64,000 nt of DNA from Chitinophaga caeni (GTDB lineage Bacteria > Bacteroidota > Bacteroidia > Chitinophagales > Chitinophagaceae), in assembly GCF_002557795.1 (NCBI RefSeq), contig NZ_CP023777.1:4535001-4599000 (forward strand). Direction: 5' to 3'. The notes beneath the pieces were generated by a model, which was given only the letters and a program-made list of their open reading frames with translations, had not been told where the DNA came from and searched no databases. The position numbers were made by a program, and so were the translations under genes. Below, in pieces: positions 28,048 to 35,338 of this stretch; within the stretch, counting starts at the first letter, position 1; the number at the start of each line of letters is the position of its first letter.

Positions 28048-28233
28048 ATGCTTTCGCGGATTGAAGCAATAGTCGGAATGTTGGCCGTTTTTATCGCACC
28101 CGTACTTCCCCTGTGGCTTACACTGCTTTCCCCCGGCATAACAAACGCTTCACACCGGTTTTACACGCTCGTTACCCGGAAGTTTATAGATTATAATTCA
28201 TTATTACTAAATTTTAACCGGGGAGCAATTTGA
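28048..28233 (+). CDS. Small hydrophobic ORF downstream of the B12 riboswitch, 3' end altered by a MITE
   Basis: 61 codons as it stands. The first 50 are native sequence: an N-terminal hydrophobic span at about residues 8-31 (IVGMLAVFIAPVLPLWLTLLSPG) and a polar tail. The MITE at 28199 enters after codon 50 and supplies the last 11 codons. Removing the element and one target copy restores '...DYNW-stop', a 51-residue protein ending 21 bp before the CWC gene. I do not recognise the family; a single-span membrane microprotein linked to cobalamin or cobalt handling is possible. It could also be a decayed gene remnant. Confidence 0.45.
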   Translation: MLSRIEAIVGMLAVFIAPVLPLWLTLLSPGITNASHRFYTLVTRKFIDYNSLLLNFNRGAI

Positions 28234-28503
28234 TCCCTCAATAGTTCGATTCAATGTTCATCTGCTCGTTTCTTGTACTTTTTTGCTTGCCCAAAAAAGG
28301 GCATAAATTGGCCATTTCGGCCACCAATTTGATCGCTCGATCTGGCCATTCTATTACTGTATGGCCAAGCTACCCTTCGCTATCAACGGTGCGAAGTTCC
28401 ACGGTTCTCTTGGCGGGGGGGTGAATGTATCATCCTTCGCTTATATCCTTGACCAGGTAAGAAATTCAAGTACCTTTAAAGCATTTTTAGCCGGACAAAA
28501 ATG
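28199..28503. mobile_element. MITE-like element, 305 bp, with 9-bp target duplication
   Basis: Nearly the reverse complement of the element at 57668-57975 over its full length. The right end reads TTTTTAGCCGGACAAAAATG; the left end CATTATTACTAAATTTTAACC has lost GTCCG relative to the other copy. Flanks are ATTATAATT (28190-28198) and TTTATAATT (28504-28512), 8 of 9 matching, consistent with an aged target duplication. The interior has a GTACTTTTTTGCTTGCCCAAAAAAG hairpin core and no transposase ORF. It is inserted between the riboswitch-linked small ORF and the CWC gene. Confidence 0.85.
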
Positions 28504-28538
28504 TTTATAATTGGTAAAAAAACCATAGCGCTACCTAT

Positions 28539-28775
28539 ATGGCCTGTCATGAAACTAAATATTGCGAACGTTGCCATGCAACTTTCGAATGCAAACTGGG
28601 CAATATCTTGCAATGCCAATGCAACGGTATCCGGTTGAGTGATGAAGAAAAGGAATACCTGGCCGCACATTACAAAGATTGCCTTTGCCGGGATTGCCTG
28701 GAAGCTATAAAACAGGAAGCCAGGATTAAATCCAAATGGCAATCCTTATTCAATTTATTAAAATGGAGAAAATGA
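28539..28775 (+). CDS. Cysteine-rich CWC-type small protein
   Basis: 78 residues with nine Cys: C3, C9, C12, C18, C26, C28 and C48, C50, C53, in pairs (CERC, CQCNG, CLCRDC). The pattern 'C..C...FEC......C.C' followed by 'CLCRDCL' fits the Cys_rich_CWC family, although the central CWC is CQC here. It is probably a metal-binding protein of unknown role. Without the MITE it would lie 21 bp after the riboswitch-controlled small ORF, so B12 control of this gene is likely in the ancestral arrangement. Its stop overlaps the next start (ATGA). Confidence 0.75.
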   Translation: MACHETKYCERCHATFECKLGNILQCQCNGIRLSDEEKEYLAAHYKDCLCRDCLEAIKQEARIKSKWQSLFNLLKWRK

Positions 28776-29158
28776 CTTTAGAAGAAAGAATAGAACATGC
28801 TAAGACCAGTATATTTAAAGCGGTGTTCCCAAATACTACGAATCATTACGATACACTCTTCGGGGGCACTGCTATGCACTTGATGGATGAGGTTGCCTTT
28901 ATTACCGCGACAAGGTTTTCTAGGAAAATGGTAGTTACCGTTTCCAGCGACCGGATCGATTTCAACAAACCAATTCCTAGCGGCACTATCATAGAATTGA
29001 TCGGCCAGGTGATACATGTAGGAAATACCAGCATGAAAGTATCCGTGGAAGTTTTCACCGAGGAAATGTACTCCGATAAACGGGAATTATCCATTCACGG
29101 TACCTTTACTTTTGTAGCCGTAGATGATACTAAGCACCCCGTACCAATCCTGGGTTAA
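28772..29158 (+). CDS. Acyl-CoA thioesterase (hotdog fold)
   Basis: 128 residues from the ATG at 28772, which overlaps the CWC stop as ATGA; in-frame ATGs at 28763 and 28736 lie further inside the CWC gene. The hotdog signature is plain: 'FPNTTNHYDTLFGGTAMHLMDEVAFITATRFS' (about 17-48) with the helix and catalytic Asp of the YciA/BFIT-type thioesterases, then 'DFNKPIPSGTIIELIGQV'. It hydrolyses acyl-CoA in the cytoplasm; the chain length is unknown. The link to the CWC gene looks translational rather than functional. Confidence 0.88.
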   Translation: MTLEERIEHAKTSIFKAVFPNTTNHYDTLFGGTAMHLMDEVAFITATRFSRKMVVTVSSDRIDFNKPIPSGTIIELIGQVIHVGNTSMKVSVEVFTEEMYSDKRELSIHGTFTFVAVDDTKHPVPILG

Positions 29159-29219
29159 GAAATCCAGGTTTCTCAAGTAAGACTTGATAATAATTGGAAT
29201 CAAAAAAGCATTGTGATAA

Positions 29220-29244
29220 TTTTATTCTCATTGTTAGAATAAAA
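29220..29244 (+). terminator. Weak AT-rich hairpin after the thioesterase gene
   Basis: Arms TTTTATTCT (29220-29228) and AGAATAAAA (29236-29244), 7-base loop. No GC clamp and no T-run, so it may be a weak terminator or an operator before the ORF at 29255. Confidence 0.3.
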
Positions 29245-29254
29245 CTTTCAGAAC

Positions 29255-29509
29255 ATGATAGCCATGCAAATTGATTCCGGGGTGATGGATAAAATTGTCC
29301 GGGAAGAGCAGTTTAACTTCCTGTCCGAATACCGGTTAGAGGATTTTGAACAAGAACAGGAGCAAATAATGATGGCTATATTAAGTAGCCCTTATTTCAC
29401 GAAGTGTACTTCGGATGAAAGGATTGCGGCCATCCGTTTTTACCTGGGAATGATGGAACGGTTACATAACGAGATTGAAGATCGTAAAGGGAACGGAAGG
29501 GTAATTTGA
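29255..29509 (+). CDS. Small acidic hypothetical protein
   Basis: 84 residues, mostly alpha-helical and acidic ('EYRLEDFEQEQEQIMMAIL', 'DERIAAIRFYLGMMERLHNEIEDR'). No signal peptide, membrane span or known motif. The composition is that of a real cytoplasmic protein rather than a shadow frame, and no gene lies on the other strand. An ATG at 29264 is an alternative start. Function unknown. Confidence 0.5.
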   Translation: MIAMQIDSGVMDKIVREEQFNFLSEYRLEDFEQEQEQIMMAILSSPYFTKCTSDERIAAIRFYLGMMERLHNEIEDRKGNGRVI

Positions 29510-29570
29510 GCGCTGAAGGGACTAAGTAGGAAACACGGCGCCATCATCTAAATTCAAGCTTCGCGATCTT

Positions 29571-30653
29571 TCATTTATACACGAACCGGATTTTTTTGAT
29601 CTCCCCGCCTTGAGTACTTTTTACAACCAATTCGTACAAAGCGCCCTTTTTCATACCCTTTACACCCGCAAAGGAGAATTGAATGTAATTATACCCATTG
29701 TTCAAAGGATAATCGGGGTGATAATTTACTTGCAGGTTTACATCACTTATGCAATTCAGCACGTAATCTAATTTTTGACTACCGGCGGAATTATCCAAGC
29801 CAAATGTTAAACTATCACTTATGAGCAAGGGCGTTTCATCAGCATACCTGTCGATGTTCCCCAATGCAACCGTAGCCGCAATATCTTCGGCAAACGGTGC
29901 AACTTTAAATTCCCATACTTCGGAAGCAGATAAAATAACATCATATTTATACGCAAAAACCTGCCAAGCATATGATTTACCCGGCTGCAAATCCCGGGCA
30001 TTAGGGGGATAAAAATATATAGGTCCTTGTAACTGCCATTGGTTGACGATAGCCATGTTATAATGCATCGCTTCTACCTTATCTTGGCCGGGCTTTATCT
30101 CCGCGATAACCAAGCGGTATTGAATGCCCACTATTGCCGGGAAGATCGGTTGCCAAGTAAAAGTAGGTTTCAACTGTTGAATATCCTCTTCTTCGAATGG
30201 TTCGGATAACAATAACGGGGAGAAAGGTTGTAAATGATAATCGAAACATTGTTCCTGGCTGCCGGTTCCCTCCCCTTGTTCCAAGATTTGGAAACAGTAT
30301 TCATATTCCCCTCCAGGGAAAATATTGGCTTGGCGGATTAACCGTGCAGCTTCCTGCTGTCCAAATTCAATGGCGGAATGGTGAACCAAGCCCGGCAGGG
30401 GCACACTCACACCCGGGTACATTGTAAATACCGGGGTTGTTAAAACCAATAATTGTCCTTGTTTCGCCTCTGAAACCGTTACCCTGAGTTGGATCGATGC
30501 AGCCGAGGTACCCATGTAATTGATTTTTACCATCATCAACCCATCAATGCTTCTCCCTTGAACTTCCGGCATAAATGTAAAGGAGTATTGCGCTTTCGTT
30601 GCAAGACTAAAAGTGAGGCAAATTAAAAACAATATCCATTTATATTGACGCAT
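29571..30653 (-). CDS. Secreted beta-sandwich domain protein (fibronectin/TANFOR-like), function unknown
   Basis: 360 residues, signal peptide ending near TKAQ (residue 22). Two or more Ig/FnIII-like sandwiches can be seen: the segment 'LKPTFTWQPI...IQYRLVIAEI' (about 165-190) and 'LQPGKSYAWQVFAY' (about 226-240) have the typical 'P-x-F-x-W ... Y-x-W-x-V' pattern of surface repeat proteins in Bacteroidota. No catalytic motif. It lies 5 bp after the predicted outer-membrane barrel gene and is its operon partner, probably exposed to the periplasm or cell surface. Confidence 0.6.
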   Translation of the reverse strand: MRQYKWILFLICLTFSLATKAQYSFTFMPEVQGRSIDGLMMVKINYMGTSAASIQLRVTVSEAKQGQLLVLTTPVFTMYPGVSVPLPGLVHHSAIEFGQQEAARLIRQANIFPGGEYEYCFQILEQGEGTGSQEQCFDYHLQPFSPLLLSEPFEEEDIQQLKPTFTWQPIFPAIVGIQYRLVIAEIKPGQDKVEAMHYNMAIVNQWQLQGPIYFYPPNARDLQPGKSYAWQVFAYKYDVILSASEVWEFKVAPFAEDIAATVALGNIDRYADETPLLISDSLTFGLDNSAGSQKLDYVLNCISDVNLQVNYHPDYPLNNGYNYIQFSFAGVKGMKKGALYELVVKSTQGGEIKKIRFVYK

Positions 30654-30658
30654 AACGA

Positions 30659-33118
30659 TTAATTCAACAAATAATACAATGATAGATCCGCCCTAAACTT
30701 CCCGTATAAATAATTTTGGCTCGAATTCTTAAAATTATGCCTGAGATCTGCACTAGCTTGAACAGCCCAGCGACTTTTAAATTGCCAGTTGACTTGTTGT
30801 TTTATCCCTGCCTGCTGTACTACATCTTTATTATCCAGGTAATTTATCCCGCTGGTTGCTTGCAGCGTAGGCTTCAATATATAAGTATAACCCAGGTCCG
30901 CTGTAAATAAATTTCCATATACCGCCTGTTGCTTCATATCACGGTTATAAAATAGGGAAATGCTTAAGAAATTTTGTTTCAAGGCCATCGAAAGCTGGGT
31001 GTTCATATTGATGAACTCGCTATGTACAGGTTGCCAGCCCGATTCGTAACGCATCTGCTGCAAACCGAAACTACTGTAATTGAAAACCCTTTTACCAAAC
31101 CACTTCCCTTGCCATTGCGAAGCAAGTGATCCCCTCCTATTCACGAATACATCACTATTCACACCGTCTTGCCTGCTTGATGAACTTGAGGATACATACC
31201 TTCCATACAAGAACCAACGCCTAGATACTTTATACCTGCCATCTACTGAATAATTCCAACTGCGCCATTTACTTCCCGTGACAACAGATCGCGCCATATC
31301 TTTTAAGCGACCCCGGAACTGGATCATACCGCGTTTTTCCAGGATTGATTTTTTAAGGTTCAAACCGTATTGCCAAGCGCCGCGCAAAGCATAAGGATTA
31401 CCGGGATTGTTATATCCTAAACCGGAATAACCGACATGAAATGCTTGTTCCAAACCCCAGGGTTTTACTGTACCGGAATAGTTCAAATTAACGGCGGCCG
31501 TCATCCAAAAATCATTGAAGAATTGCCCTATTGCCGCTTTGGATATATTGGCATATTCCTTCGAACTATTGCTAATAGTATTGAATTGGCTAGATGATTT
31601 GGAGATACTCGCATTAAGGCGACCCAATTTGCCCATATAGATTTGCGTATTCAATCCACCCACGAAAACATTCTGATTCACGGAGCGACCTACAAATTGT
31701 CCCCTTTCCAGGTTCTTGCTGAATGTATTTAGTACTTCAATTTTCGCATTATTAAGATGCTGCTTTCCTATACCCAGCTGAAGGTATTGGAAATTATATG
31801 ATGCCGGCTTCAAACTACCCATGAACATTTGTTGGCTTAAGCTTAAATCCCGCCTCGTTCCCAGGGCAGCGGCAAACCGGTACTTGCCGATATCGATACT
31901 TGCAAATCCACCCGCCACGAAAGCCTGGTTCCAAATACCGCCACTTTGCATTGTAAAATTGCCCAGTGTCAATTGATTCAGCTTTAAAAAAAATCGCTGG
32001 AAGCCGTTCAATGGAATTAGCTCCTTGGCGAGGGAAGGAATATTTTTATAATCATAAGCACGTTGATGTTGGAATGAGCGCCAATTCTCAAGTTGTAAGG
32101 CTGCAAGATCAATGTCGCCACCGTAAGCGATCTCAGATTTCAATTCCAGTAGAGCAGATAGGTACGCTTCCCTGGTTTCATAAACCAAGAAATCTCCAGG
32201 TAAATCCTTATCGGCAGCATCACCCTCTAAAAATGAAGACAATTTCTCCGGATCATAATAATAATATGTCAGAATTAATTTCTGCAATTGCACGCTATCC
32301 ATATATAGCAGTTGATCCTTGGATACCAATGACCGTAAGGCACCGGCCTGTTTAATAAAATCCGGGCTGGAAAGGATATTCTCCAACCGTGCATTTAAAT
32401 ATTCTTCAACATATTGGTGGTAATCAAAATCCGATAAATAATATTTCTGAAGATCAAAATGATCATGCGTAAACCTTTGCAGCTTTTGCCAATAAGCCTC
32501 CTTGTTGAAGGACATTTTAATAAGCGATGCGTTCATACTCCCATCATTCATCCAATCGTGCCCCGATAGATTTGTGAATTGTAACAACATGGGCACCCCG
32601 CCAATTTGAATATCATCTGCAAAGCTGATATTATGCCACCATCCTTTGTACAAGCCCAGGGTATCGCTGGTGGCAACTTCCACACCGAGATAACGCGGTT
32701 GATTATCCAGCTGCGTCGGGATTGCAAATTGCTTTACCCACCTTCCGCTGTCTTTGAAGGCATACATGGCGCGGAGTTCCTTATCCATGTACCGTGTATT
32801 TAAAGCCGTGTCCAGCCCTGCAAACAAATGCTTACCTGCCAAGCCCTTCCTTCTTTCTACGAAATTTTGAAATTGCGCTTTCACGCGATCATCCAATTGC
32901 AGGATACTATTAGTCCTGAATGCTTCTGCCGCAAACTTCCAATAATGCACGGGCGCTATATTGTAGCTGCGCTGAAACTGTATAGAATCAATTATTCTCG
33001 AAAGTAATAATCCCCTTAACCCCGGGGCTGTGAGCTCTTGGGCATTTACACCAGGAATTACTGCAAAGATTGCAATCAATATGCTGAAAATGATCCTAAA
33101 TGTAAATCGTCTTGACAT
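30659..33118 (-). CDS. Predicted outer-membrane beta-barrel protein with helical N-terminal domain
   Basis: 819 residues with signal peptide (near VNAQE, residue 27). Residues about 40-390 are mixed helical and contain no motif I recognise. From about 400 on the sequence alternates aromatic and polar residues in strand pairs ('AFVAGGFASIDIGKYRFAAALGTRRDL', 'WFLYGRYVSSSSS', 'ALKQNFLSISLFYNRD') up to 'RADLSLYYLLN', as expected of a large outer-membrane barrel. No TonB box or plug is seen. It is followed by the beta-sandwich gene, and the pair may form a surface assembly or export unit. Confidence 0.6.
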   Translation of the reverse strand: MSRRFTFRIIFSILIAIFAVIPGVNAQELTAPGLRGLLLSRIIDSIQFQRSYNIAPVHYWKFAAEAFRTNSILQLDDRVKAQFQNFVERRKGLAGKHLFAGLDTALNTRYMDKELRAMYAFKDSGRWVKQFAIPTQLDNQPRYLGVEVATSDTLGLYKGWWHNISFADDIQIGGVPMLLQFTNLSGHDWMNDGSMNASLIKMSFNKEAYWQKLQRFTHDHFDLQKYYLSDFDYHQYVEEYLNARLENILSSPDFIKQAGALRSLVSKDQLLYMDSVQLQKLILTYYYYDPEKLSSFLEGDAADKDLPGDFLVYETREAYLSALLELKSEIAYGGDIDLAALQLENWRSFQHQRAYDYKNIPSLAKELIPLNGFQRFFLKLNQLTLGNFTMQSGGIWNQAFVAGGFASIDIGKYRFAAALGTRRDLSLSQQMFMGSLKPASYNFQYLQLGIGKQHLNNAKIEVLNTFSKNLERGQFVGRSVNQNVFVGGLNTQIYMGKLGRLNASISKSSSQFNTISNSSKEYANISKAAIGQFFNDFWMTAAVNLNYSGTVKPWGLEQAFHVGYSGLGYNNPGNPYALRGAWQYGLNLKKSILEKRGMIQFRGRLKDMARSVVTGSKWRSWNYSVDGRYKVSRRWFLYGRYVSSSSSSRQDGVNSDVFVNRRGSLASQWQGKWFGKRVFNYSSFGLQQMRYESGWQPVHSEFINMNTQLSMALKQNFLSISLFYNRDMKQQAVYGNLFTADLGYTYILKPTLQATSGINYLDNKDVVQQAGIKQQVNWQFKSRWAVQASADLRHNFKNSSQNYLYGKFRADLSLYYLLN

Positions 33119-33190
33119 AGCTTGGGGATATCAAAATCGCTAAAATGGTAGGTAGAAATATTTGTAGGTTTACGATTATCCTGCCGCCTT

Positions 33191-33286
33191 CTATTTATTA
33201 GCAGGAACCCTAATTGGTTGAGGCCGGGGCTGTTGTAAGAATATTTCTTTTAACTTTTCCAATGCTTGCCGCAATATTTCTTGCAT
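33191..33286 (-). CDS. Possible 31-residue leader ORF upstream of the barrel gene
   Basis: ATG at 33286, stop at 33191. The product starts with a helix 'MQEILRQALEKLKEIF' and ends Pro/Arg-rich. It is the first ORF after the promoter at 33372-33403 and lies about 73 bp before the barrel gene. Coding is supported only by position and a plausible amphipathic helix. Confidence 0.3.
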   Translation of the reverse strand: MQEILRQALEKLKEIFLQQPRPQPIRVPANK

Positions 33287-33371
33287 ATAAAATCTAATAA
33301 ATTGTTATTTAGAATAAATCCGTTCCACCAGATACCCTATTAAAAACAAGTATATCATAGCAAAACGATTA

Positions 33372-33403
33372 CAAAAATAACAACATATTATAATTTTTAC
33401 AAA
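33372..33403 (-). promoter_or_regulatory. Bacteroidota-type promoter for the barrel/beta-sandwich operon
   Basis: On the minus strand: TTTG (33403-33400), 20-bp spacer, TATTTTTG (33379-33372). Both elements match consensus. Start near 33365, giving a leader of about 247 nt to the barrel gene and about 79 nt to the small ORF. Confidence 0.6.
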
Positions 33404-33420
33404 TTTTATTATTTTTTAAT

Positions 33421-33447
33421 TTAAAAAAGGTAGGGAAAACCCTACCT
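33421..33447 (-). terminator. Intrinsic terminator of the GH31/GH9 region
   Basis: Arms AGGTAGGG (33428-33435) and CCCTACCT (33440-33447), 4-base loop; on the minus strand it is followed by TTTTTT. It lies 59 bp past the GH9 stop. Confidence 0.8.
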
Positions 33448-33505
33448 CGTCATTTAAGCATATAAAATCACAAAAGAATGTGCAGGATTTACCCCTGTAA
33501 ATAGT

Positions 33506-35227
33506 TTATCTCGATACGTATCCGGCTGTTTGTTTTAACGCCACCAAGGCATTCGTCAAATATACCAACGGGGCATTCCAGTTAATGGCCACCTCGTTAC
33601 TAGCATAGGAACAAGATTGATCTGTATAAGCCCTAGCTGGTAACTTCGATGGGTACTTGCATCGATCTTGCATACCAGTATTCGGCCCACCGACCAGCCA
33701 TCCCGGAACAGGATCGGTAATACCATCCGCTTCGGATGGCCTATGATGCGGATGCATGGGCGATTTTTGACCAGCACCCGTAACGAAGCAATACCCCGTT
33801 GCATTTTTACCTAGTAGGTAATCTAAGTTTGATAATGCGGCGTCCAGGTAAACCCTGTCGTTACTGAGTTGATAAGCCTTAATCAACAATACTCCCTGGT
33901 TCGCGGCATTAGCGTTACTTCCCCAGTTAAAATCCTTGGCTTGATTCCCCATCGGGCATCCATAAGGATTCTGCTGTTGCGCACTGACGAAAGTCTTAGC
34001 ATAATCCAATAGCCTACTTGCCAACTCCAGTCCCCAAGGCGCCTGGAACCTAAGTAATGTATACACCCCCAGCATATGAACATTAGACCAAGACGGTATT
34101 TGAAAGTCCTTATCCAACCATTGTTTCAATTTTTCAGCATACACTGTTTCCGTTGTAGTAACATATAGCTCGCAGGATGCCCAAAACCATTCATCCTCAA
34201 ATGAGTGATCTCCGTAACCACCGGTCGTAATCTTGGGTTCAAACTTCGTATTGAGCTGATCCTGGTCGTAAGCTACAGCTGGATTCATCAATGCCCATTT
34301 ATAAGCAGCCCTGGATGCTTGCAAACAGGAATCTGCGAATGAAGGCACCTGATTTCTATAAATCCTGGATGCCTGGGCCATCACCGCTGCAAAATCAAGC
34401 GTGGCGGCGGTACCCTTTGCAACAACATACCTCGGTAACCTTGAAGCTGCCGGCATGACCATTCCATCGAAATGGGCATGCGTGCATTTATTATATACCC
34501 CGCCATCATCCGGGTCTTGCATGCTAAGCATCCACCTTAGATTGTACAAGCATTCTTCCAACAAGGCAGGTAAACCCTTTTTCGTGGATGGAATATCGAT
34601 CTGCTGGTAATCAAAATGACCGGGAAACTCTTCATATGCACTTAATAATGTTCCCATAGTGATCCCGCTATTCACGATATATTTATTGTAATCCCCGGCA
34701 TCATACCAGCCACCGGGAGTACTGATTTTTCTCCCGGCAGGCCGCTTGGAAGTCGCGGCTCCGGGGTGTACCAGTACTTCGTTATCCGGGTGTCCCTCCG
34801 CCCTAGCCCATTTCCCAGCATATTTCGCGTCCAGGGGCATGGAAGCCCTTTGAAAATAATATGCTTTTATGACGGACTTTGACAAATGATCGAATACATT
34901 TTTTTGAATTTCTACCGGGGTCGATCCCACTCCCGGCACGTACAATTTATAACGGCCTGTTTTTTTAAATGATGAAAAATCTGCTATCCTGACGATTTGA
35001 TCTGCTAATTCAGCTTTTCGTCCAGCGGGTAAATCGCCCTTGTATACAGTATCTGCATTTGCTCCTAATAAATAGAACCTCTTGGCATTAATATTTCCAA
35101 TAATTACCGCTTCCTTGGGCGACGCGGGCCAATAACCTAATTGGTTTAATGCAATAGAAGGAACGGGCTCTTGTGCTAACGCATGACCGCCAAACAGGCA
35201 ACAGAAAATCAATAAAGATCGCATCAT
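33506..35227 (-). CDS. GH9 family endoglucanase with N-terminal Ig-like domain
   Basis: 573 residues from the ATG at 35227. The frame is open to 35281, but the promoter at 35260-35291 would lie inside that extension, and the signal peptide 'SLLIFCCLFGGHALAQ' begins right after 35227. A CelD-type Ig domain (about 24-105, 'IALNQLGYWPASPKEAVI') precedes the (alpha/alpha)6 catalytic domain. Catalytic Asp residues are in 'GGWYDAGDYNKY' (about 170-181), and the general acid Glu is in 'SNEVAINWNAP' near the C-terminus; 'HPHHRPSEADG' is the conserved His segment. It cleaves beta-1,4-glucan backbones, here probably xyloglucan because the next gene is a GH31 with PA14. Confidence 0.93.
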   Translation of the reverse strand: MMRSLLIFCCLFGGHALAQEPVPSIALNQLGYWPASPKEAVIIGNINAKRFYLLGANADTVYKGDLPAGRKAELADQIVRIADFSSFKKTGRYKLYVPGVGSTPVEIQKNVFDHLSKSVIKAYYFQRASMPLDAKYAGKWARAEGHPDNEVLVHPGAATSKRPAGRKISTPGGWYDAGDYNKYIVNSGITMGTLLSAYEEFPGHFDYQQIDIPSTKKGLPALLEECLYNLRWMLSMQDPDDGGVYNKCTHAHFDGMVMPAASRLPRYVVAKGTAATLDFAAVMAQASRIYRNQVPSFADSCLQASRAAYKWALMNPAVAYDQDQLNTKFEPKITTGGYGDHSFEDEWFWASCELYVTTTETVYAEKLKQWLDKDFQIPSWSNVHMLGVYTLLRFQAPWGLELASRLLDYAKTFVSAQQQNPYGCPMGNQAKDFNWGSNANAANQGVLLIKAYQLSNDRVYLDAALSNLDYLLGKNATGYCFVTGAGQKSPMHPHHRPSEADGITDPVPGWLVGGPNTGMQDRCKYPSKLPARAYTDQSCSYASNEVAINWNAPLVYLTNALVALKQTAGYVSR

Positions 35228-35259
35228 GATTCTTACATTTGATCTGTTCCTAATATAAT

Positions 35260-35291
35260 CAAAACTACCGCTCCATACCAACCAAAGGCAA
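35260..35291 (-). promoter_or_regulatory. Bacteroidota-type promoter for the GH9 gene
   Basis: Minus strand: TTG (35291-35289), 21-bp spacer, TAGTTTTG (35267-35260), matching TTG-N19-21-TAnnTTTG. Start near 35253, giving a 26-nt leader to the ATG at 35227. It shows GH9 can be transcribed apart from GH31. Confidence 0.55.
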
Positions 35292-35338
35292 GTTAAATCC
35301 CCATGAATTTGAAATTCTTCTTAACAAGAGCCTGGCTA

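Noticed and set aside
31966..32355. 129-codon open frame on the plus strand
   Set aside because: Antisense to the predicted barrel gene, which has a promoter and signal peptide.
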